Below are positions 58,008 to 64,000 of a stretch of DNA of 64,000 nucleotides, in pieces (the stretch's first letter is position 1; the number at the start of each line of letters is the position of its first letter). The translations under genes and the position numbers were made by a program. A model generated the notes under the pieces. That model worked only from the letters and a program-made list of their open reading frames with translations, did not search any database and was not told the DNA's origin. The DNA is from Mycobacterium sp. D16Q14 (GTDB lineage: Bacteria > Actinomycetota > Actinomycetes > Mycobacteriales > Mycobacteriaceae): assembly GCA_002013415.1 (NCBI GenBank), contig MAEX01000001.1, forward strand, positions 186,001 through 250,000. Reading direction: 5' to 3'.

Positions 58008-58323
58008 TCAGCCCTTGATCGGGAGTTGTGCGACAAGCGGTACATCCCGGCCGATCTTGCCCATCCGGCGCGCGCCGTTCGGCGAATCGAGGTCGATGCA
58101 GAAGTCCGCGCTGGCCCGCACGTAACCGCCCCACTCACCGGGTACGTCTTCTTCGTAGTAGATCGCCTCGGGGGCAAACCGGTTCGCACGCATCGCAATC
58201 CATGCACTCATCCGGGTGGATGGACATGGTCCGGACACCCTCGCAGATGCAATCGACCGGACACTCCTCCACGCAGGCCTCGTTCATCACGTCCACGCAC
58301 GGTTCGGCGATCACATACGTCGC
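58008..58323 (-). pseudogene. Broken second ferredoxin (FdxC paralog)
   Basis: Reading minus-strand from 58320, [20 protein letters not shown] and PVDCICEGVRTMSIHPDEC mirror FdxC, as does the C-terminal half GEWGGYVRASADFCIDLDSP. Two lesions are visible. First, the codon expected to be GTG is GCG (58321-58323), with GGAGG six bases upstream. Second, after EPVCP the frame is lost at about 58168-58176 and resumes two bases out with EAIYYEEDVPGE. A downstream GTG at 58312-58314 could start translation, but the frameshift removes the end of the second cluster region. Confidence 0.83.
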
Positions 58324-58367
58324 GGGAAACCTCCAGGCACGCTCCGGCCAATTACACGTTTCTAACA

Positions 58368-58388
58368 GTTACCGTTACCAACGGTAAC
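58368..58388. promoter_or_regulatory. Perfect 9-3-9 dyad upstream of padR
   Basis: GTTACCGTT-ACC-AACGGTAAC is a perfect inverted repeat about 80 bases before padR and on the other side of the dead ferredoxin's start. It is large and exact enough to be a repressor site. It adjoins a TATAAC hexamer at 58390-58395 that could be a -10. Confidence 0.6.
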
Positions 58389-58405
58389 ATATAACCGAGA
58401 GCTAT

Positions 58406-58436
58406 ATGCAGACTGTTGCACTGCAACAAGTTGCAT
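58406..58436. promoter_or_regulatory. 31-bp dyad with core TGTTGCA-C-TGCAACA
   Basis: The core TGTTGCACTGCAACA (58414-58428) is a perfect 7-1-7 palindrome, extended outward by ATGCA (58406-58410) and TGCAT (58432-58436). It lies 31 bases before the padR GTG. The size and position fit autoregulation by PadR of padR-fadH. Confidence 0.6.
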
Positions 58437-58466
58437 AGGGGTCCCGTTTCGTGTCAGCATGCTGCC

Positions 58467-61044
<2,578 letters not shown>

Positions 61045-61054
61045 CTGTCTCCCC

Positions 61055-61112
61055 CGAGCAGGCACCTATTGCACACGCCACCTGGCGTTCTGGTGCAATA
61101 CGGGGCTGCTCG
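61055..61112 (+). terminator. Long hairpin after fadH
   Basis: CGAGCAG (61055-61061) pairs with CTGCTCG (61106-61112), TATTGCAC (61067-61074) with GTGCAATA (61093-61100), and CGCCA with TGGCG at the tip. This gives a ~58-base, mostly paired structure starting ten bases after the fadH stop. The T-run is absent, as usual in this genus. Confidence 0.72.
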
Positions 61113-61189
61113 TGATTGCTTCCGAACGCGCTCATACCAACGGATCTTCCGAGTAGCATCCCGCTAGATATACGTTCGGAGGGGATTCG

Positions 61190-61702
61190 ATGCGGGTAGC
61201 CGGCGCGGTCGTGGTTGTGGCCATCCCACTTGTTGGTATCGCGGCGGCGCCCGTTGCGTCCGCACAATGTCCCGACCCGGCCGTCAACGGGGTGGAATGC
61301 GACGCGCAGACCGATGGTGTTGACGACGGGCTACAGCGCGGCAGAATCCGGGTACCCGGTGGCCTTCGTGAAGACGGACCGCCAACCCCTCCGTCTGCCG
61401 GGTTCACCGTGGTGACCTGGACGGGTACGGATTGCATCGATATTGGAGTACCTGGGCCGGATGGTTCGCGCATCGAGCAACACTGCGGTGGCAGCGCCCG
61501 CTTCGACAACCCCGGAGTGCCGGGGGTTTGGGGTGCACAGCCAATAGTGGGCGACGCTGACTCCGTTGTCTGCGACATGCATCCGTTCAAAGATCCAGAG
61601 CTTTCGTTCCGTGCGGAATTCACCCCTGGAGACGACCACGGTCCGAACTGCACGTTCCAATCATTCGCGGTCCACCACCTCGCCCCCAATGACCTGACCT
61701 GA
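61190..61702 (+). CDS. Small secreted protein of unknown function
   Basis: The 170-residue protein has a signal peptide (VAGAVVVVAIPLVGIAAAPV, cut after ASA/Q) and a Gly/Asp-rich body with about six Cys, so disulfides are likely. CGGSARFDNPGVPG and VCDMHPFKDPELSFRAEFTP are distinctive segments. No family is recognised. GGAGGGG stands six bases before the ATG. It is alone on the + strand between fadH and convergent small genes. Confidence 0.72.
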   Translation: MRVAGAVVVVAIPLVGIAAAPVASAQCPDPAVNGVECDAQTDGVDDGLQRGRIRVPGGLREDGPPTPPSAGFTVVTWTGTDCIDIGVPGPDGSRIEQHCGGSARFDNPGVPGVWGAQPIVGDADSVVCDMHPFKDPELSFRAEFTPGDDHGPNCTFQSFAVHHLAPNDLT

Positions 61703-61722
61703 CGCGACCGGTCAAGCCCCGC

Positions 61723-62031
61723 CTACATCTCCAGCGCGACCTCGTATACCGCCGGGTAAGCGATTGCATCGAATTCGGCGGCGGCCTCGCGGACCATGGC
61801 TTGAAAGCGGTCGCTACTCGTCGCCGCCGTCAACGCGTCGATGCTGTCCCAGGTCGCGATATTGACGAGTTGAAAGCGTGCGCCTCGGACCACCGCCCGG
61901 TGCATCCGGAAGGACTGGAAGCCCGGCTGCTCAGTCATGAACTCGGCGCGTTTCCTCCACCCAGCGAGGAAGGCATCGACCCTCTCGGGGTCGACTTCGA
62001 AAACGTTGATGAAAACGATCGGCTCACTCAT
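61723..62031 (-). CDS. ABM-domain monooxygenase-like protein
   Basis: The 102-residue protein shows the ferredoxin-like fold of antibiotic-biosynthesis monooxygenases: IVFINVFEVDPERVDAFLAG and a PGFQSFRMHRAVVRGARFQL strand pair. Relatives dimerise and oxidise small aromatic or heme-like substrates, or have no known role. The Asn/His/Trp catalytic residues of MhuD cannot be confirmed. ATG 62031 was chosen; the frame upstream to 62136 runs antisense to nothing useful and lacks support. Confidence 0.75.
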   Translation of the reverse strand: MSEPIVFINVFEVDPERVDAFLAGWRKRAEFMTEQPGFQSFRMHRAVVRGARFQLVNIATWDSIDALTAATSSDRFQAMVREAAAEFDAIAYPAVYEVALEM

Positions 62032-62089
62032 GTCCCCAGCGTGCGCCCACTCACTGCTCATGTCAACGGAACTGACAAGGCTCCCGGAG

Positions 62090-62392
62090 CTACCGCGTCG
62101 GCGCGCCGGTCGGGCTTTCCAGCTTCCCGTCTCCAACCCCTACACCCGGTTTCACTCCGCCCGGCACCGGGACCCCATCCACACCGGCCGAAATCCTGGG
62201 ACCGCGCGACGGGCCCGACATCAGCACCGGCAGTTGCGTACCGCGCGAGGGCCGCAGCGCGGGCAGCTGACCGGGCACGAAGACCGGGTTGTAGGGCGCC
62301 GGGCTCGGCGGTGGTGGCGCCGCCGCGACGGGCACTGCGAGACCGACGGCAAGTCCGACGACAATCGTTGCCACACAAACTGTTCTCATCAC
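62090..62392 (-). CDS. Small secreted protein 2 of the MspA cluster
   Basis: About 100 residues. A signal peptide (TVCVATIVVGLAVGLAVPVA) precedes a Pro-rich segment and the motif GPRISAGVDG, then Gly-rich sequence ending KLESPTG. The motif and the signal sequence resemble those of its neighbour at 62389, so the two are paralogs. The GTG start overlaps the neighbour's stop (GTGA) with AAGGAG seven bases before it. Function is unknown; exported beside a porin. Confidence 0.72.
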   Translation of the reverse strand: MMRTVCVATIVVGLAVGLAVPVAAAPPPPSPAPYNPVFVPGQLPALRPSRGTQLPVLMSGPSRGPRISAGVDGVPVPGGVKPGVGVGDGKLESPTGAPTR

Positions 62393-62688
62393 GGTATTGC
62401 TCCTTCGGTCATGCCGCGAGGGTCCTCCAACTGCCCGGCGGTTATCCCGGCGCCGATTCGGGCGGTGTACCCCGAATCAACCCCGGCGGAGATCCGAGCT
62501 CCACGCGGCGACGCCGGGGACAAACCGAAGGGCGGCTGGGAGGCAGTGGCCGCATAGTTGGGCGTGCCGCCGGGTACTGCCACGGGTACGGCAGGCATCG
62601 GGTTGACCGGCGGCGGATCCGCCACGGCCAGCGGCGCCCAGCGCAGCGCCCACATCAAGATCGTTGCGGCACAGACGAATTTCATCAT
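62389..62688 (-). CDS. Small secreted protein 1 of the MspA cluster
   Basis: The 99-residue protein has a signal peptide (KFVCAATILMWALRWAPLAV, cut after AVA/D), then DPPPVNPMPAVPV and the motif GARISAGVDSG followed by QLEDPRG. Its ATG shares bases with the stop of the MspA-like gene (TGATG), so synthesis is coupled to the porin. It is paralogous to the next protein. No domain is known to me. Confidence 0.74.
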   Translation of the reverse strand: MMKFVCAATILMWALRWAPLAVADPPPVNPMPAVPVAVPGGTPNYAATASQPPFGLSPASPRGARISAGVDSGYTARIGAGITAGQLEDPRGMTEGAIP

Positions 62689-63332
62689 CAGATCTTGATC
62701 GGGTCGCCGTAGATCGCGAACTCGGTGTGGCCGGTCTCGGTTGATGCACGCAACGAAGCGAACGACCGGATCGTCACATCGCCACCGCAGGCGTCGGCCT
62801 TCACATGCACGTTATCCAGGTCCAGGGCACCCGTACCGCCATGGGAGAGCACCATATTGGCCATCGGAAGGTTGACGATGACGCCCGGCTGCACCACTGT
62901 CTGCACAAATCCGCTGACCCCTGCACTGCCACCGATCCCTATCGACGGGGTTGGTGCCACTCCAAGGTTTACCGAGGGCGCGATACCTGCCGACCCGCCC
63001 AGCTGCAATCCCGAGGACACATCAGACTGGCAACCGAGCTGATATCCGATGACGAAGAGGCTGTCGGTGATGGGGTTGGTGCCGCCAGTCGCGGTCGCAG
63101 TGCCCGAGAGAGTGATGAATGCCTCGCGCGAGTTAGTTGCCGACGCCAGATTGGGCACCGCGTTAACGCGTTCATTCTCGAGCCGAATCTGCAGCTGCCA
63201 GCCATCCCGAGTTGTCCGCGAATACGACTGCGGCGCCATTTCTCTCGGCTCTGCGGTAGCCGGGACGACTGCCAGGAGCCCAAGCATGACAACGATCAAA
63301 CTTGTCGCTACGAGTCGGGCGATCACGCACAT
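62688..63332 (-). CDS. MspA-family outer-membrane porin-like protein
   Basis: About 214 residues. A signal peptide (VIARLVATSLIVVMLGLLAV... ATA/EP) is followed by a beta-rich, Gly/Ser-rich body with features of MspA: LFVIGYQLGCQSDVSSGLQL where MspA has the LGYQIG strand, a VIVNLP segment and the C-terminal CGGDVTIRSFASLRASTETG. MspA octamers form hydrophilic channels in the mycomembrane. Sequence identity is visibly low, so channel activity is inferred. The start is uncertain; ATG 63332 or GTG 63326 fits the signal peptide. Confidence 0.75.
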   Translation of the reverse strand: MCVIARLVATSLIVVMLGLLAVVPATAEPREMAPQSYSRTTRDGWQLQIRLENERVNAVPNLASATNSREAFITLSGTATATGGTNPITDSLFVIGYQLGCQSDVSSGLQLGGSAGIAPSVNLGVAPTPSIGIGGSAGVSGFVQTVVQPGVIVNLPMANMVLSHGGTGALDLDNVHVKADACGGDVTIRSFASLRASTETGHTEFAIYGDPIKI

Positions 63333-63526
63333 CACGATGCCCAAACTGAACACCGGAGTTAACCCAGCGCGATCCAATCAGTCAGGTGCGGACAGAGACC
63401 GTCAACTTAGCGATATCCCTCGCAGTCGCGGCGCGGGTGCGGCTCGTGGCACGGCCGCCCCTCCTCGGGACGCGTCGGCAGACCACAGCCGAAATCTCGA
63501 TCGACCGCGCAGCTAAATCTATCTCG

Positions 63527-63584
63527 CCGAGAGTGAAGCTGTGGCGGAGATTCTCGGAAAATCCCGCCATGGCTTCACTCTCGG
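63527..63584. repeat. Palindromic element copy B, also the fbiC 3' hairpin
   Basis: CCGAGAGTGAAGC (63527-63539) and GCTTCACTCTCGG (63572-63584) are perfect inverted repeats; TGGCGG/CCGCCA pairs extend the stem past two mismatches. It begins three bases after the fbiC stop, as a terminator would. Its arms (CCGAG.GTGAA.C) and centre (GGCG.AGATT...TCCCGCC) resemble the element at 40242-40303. The region 63333-63526 between it and the porin start shows no gene. Confidence 0.7.
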
Positions 63585-63586
63585 TG

Positions 63587-64000
63587 TCACGCGGCGGACG
63601 GCCGTCGCGAGTACGTCGTGGTGCGTTCCACCGCGGGCCGTCCGATGCCTTCGGCGATCTCCTCCAGTTCGGCAATGGTCTTAGCGGATCCGTGTTCGGA
63701 ACCGGCCATCCGGGAGATGGTCTCCTCCATCAGGGTGCCGCCGAGATCATTGGCGCCGCCTTGGAGCATCGCCCGCGTCCCGTCGATACCGAGCTTGACC
63801 CAGCTCGTCTGGATGTTGTGAATACGCCCGTGCAGCATGATGCGCGCCAGCGCGTGCACCGCGCGGTTGTCCCGGTTGGTGGGCCCGGGGCGCGCGGCAC
63901 CCGCCAGGTACAGCGGGGCGCTTTGGTGCACAAACGGCAGCGGTACAAACTCGGTGAATCCGCCTGTGCGGTCCTGAATTCCCGTGAGAACCCGCAGATG
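63587..64000 (-). CDS. fbiC: FO synthase FbiC, C-terminal part
   Basis: Only the last ~137 residues are in the window; the 5' end lies beyond base 64000. The text is [20 protein letters not shown], then [22 protein letters not shown] and [20 protein letters not shown], the CofH-like end of FbiC. FbiC is a two-part radical-SAM enzyme that makes the F420 precursor FO from tyrosine and a pyrimidine. It ends [19 protein letters not shown] at 63587. F420-using proteins occur elsewhere in the window (46665, possibly the dead 37961 gene). Confidence 0.93.
   Translation of the reverse strand, partial: HLRVLTGIQDRTGGFTEFVPLPFVHQSAPLYLAGAARPGPTNRDNRAVHALARIMLHGRIHNIQTSWVKLGIDGTRAMLQGGANDLGGTLMEETISRMAGSEHGSAKTIAELEEIAEGIGRPAVERTTTYSRRPSAA

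Noticed and set aside
63382..63675. 97-codon minus-strand frame over the fbiC 3' end and hairpin
   Set aside because: It overlaps the certain end of fbiC in another frame and the palindromic element.

Overview
The window is a GC-rich chromosomal segment from a mycobacterium. Gene content and order follow, in reverse orientation, the conserved fbiC - fadH - fdxC - dapC - pruA - fadD36 - dapD/dapE - fadD6 - folP2 - gpgS - tag - glgM/glgC - sigE/rseA/htrA/tatB - mrp - lpqY/sugABC - corA block known from Mycobacterium tuberculosis (roughly Rv1173 to Rv1239). Extra genes and paralogous pairs, a MocR/PNPOx pair and an MspA-type porin suggest a rapidly growing lineage, possibly of the Mycobacteroides abscessus-chelonae group; that placement is inference from memory. 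No tRNA, rRNA, IS element, prophage or CRISPR array was recognised.

Layout. 1-9.3 kb is accessory and paralog-rich: a dead secretory lipase next to an intact one, a PucR regulator, a methyltransferase, two tandem near-identical SDRs and two tandem beta-lactamase-fold hydrolases. 9.3-13.9 kb holds an ABC solute-binding lipoprotein, malic enzyme, a MarC protein, CorA and a SUFU-domain protein. 13.8-18.3 kb is the trehalose-recycling importer LpqY-SugABC. 18.4-28.4 kb is the envelope-stress region: membrane proteins, a lytic transglycosylase, Mrp, TatB, HtrA, the anti-sigma factor RseA, SigE and an O-methyltransferase. 28.5-31.9 kb is a TetR-controlled efflux operon that is visibly decaying. 31.9-34.1 kb is a divergent MocR/PNPOx pair. 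34.1-45.3 kb carries glycogen/alpha-glucan and methylglucose-lipopolysaccharide initiation genes (glgC, glgM, gpgS), DNA repair (tag), folP2 and two FATP-type acyl-CoA synthetases. 45.3-57.8 kb has two LOG-family proteins, an F420-type oxidoreductase, an MFS/AraC pair, the lysine/DAP genes dapE, dapD and dapC, proline catabolism (pruA and proline dehydrogenase) and ferredoxin FdxC. 57.9-64 kb has a dead second ferredoxin, PadR-FadH, small secreted proteins coupled to an MspA-family porin, and the 3' end of fbiC.

The most notable feature is the amount of recent decay among otherwise orthodox genes. The lipase, efflux permease, F420/PNPOx-like protein, epimerase and second ferredoxin are all broken. 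Three genes have ACG or GCG exactly where a start codon is expected (isoprenylcysteine-methyltransferase-like, second ferredoxin, and the conserved start of glgM). Regulatory DNA is unusually readable in places: a 15+15 bp dyad overlaps the -10 region and the start codon of the TetR gene, which looks leaderless; two separate dyads precede padR-fadH; and a ~62 bp palindromic element occurs twice, at 40242-40303 and 63527-63584.

Functional links: LpqY-SugABC (trehalose uptake), GlgC/GlgM (ADP-glucose and maltose-1-phosphate) and GpgS (glucosylphosphoglycerate) all feed alpha-glucan and envelope sugar metabolism. SigE-RseA-HtrA-TatB forms an envelope-stress and export unit. DapC, DapD and DapE supply meso-diaminopimelate for peptidoglycan. 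All family assignments come from reading translated sequence and recalled family knowledge; no searches were run.
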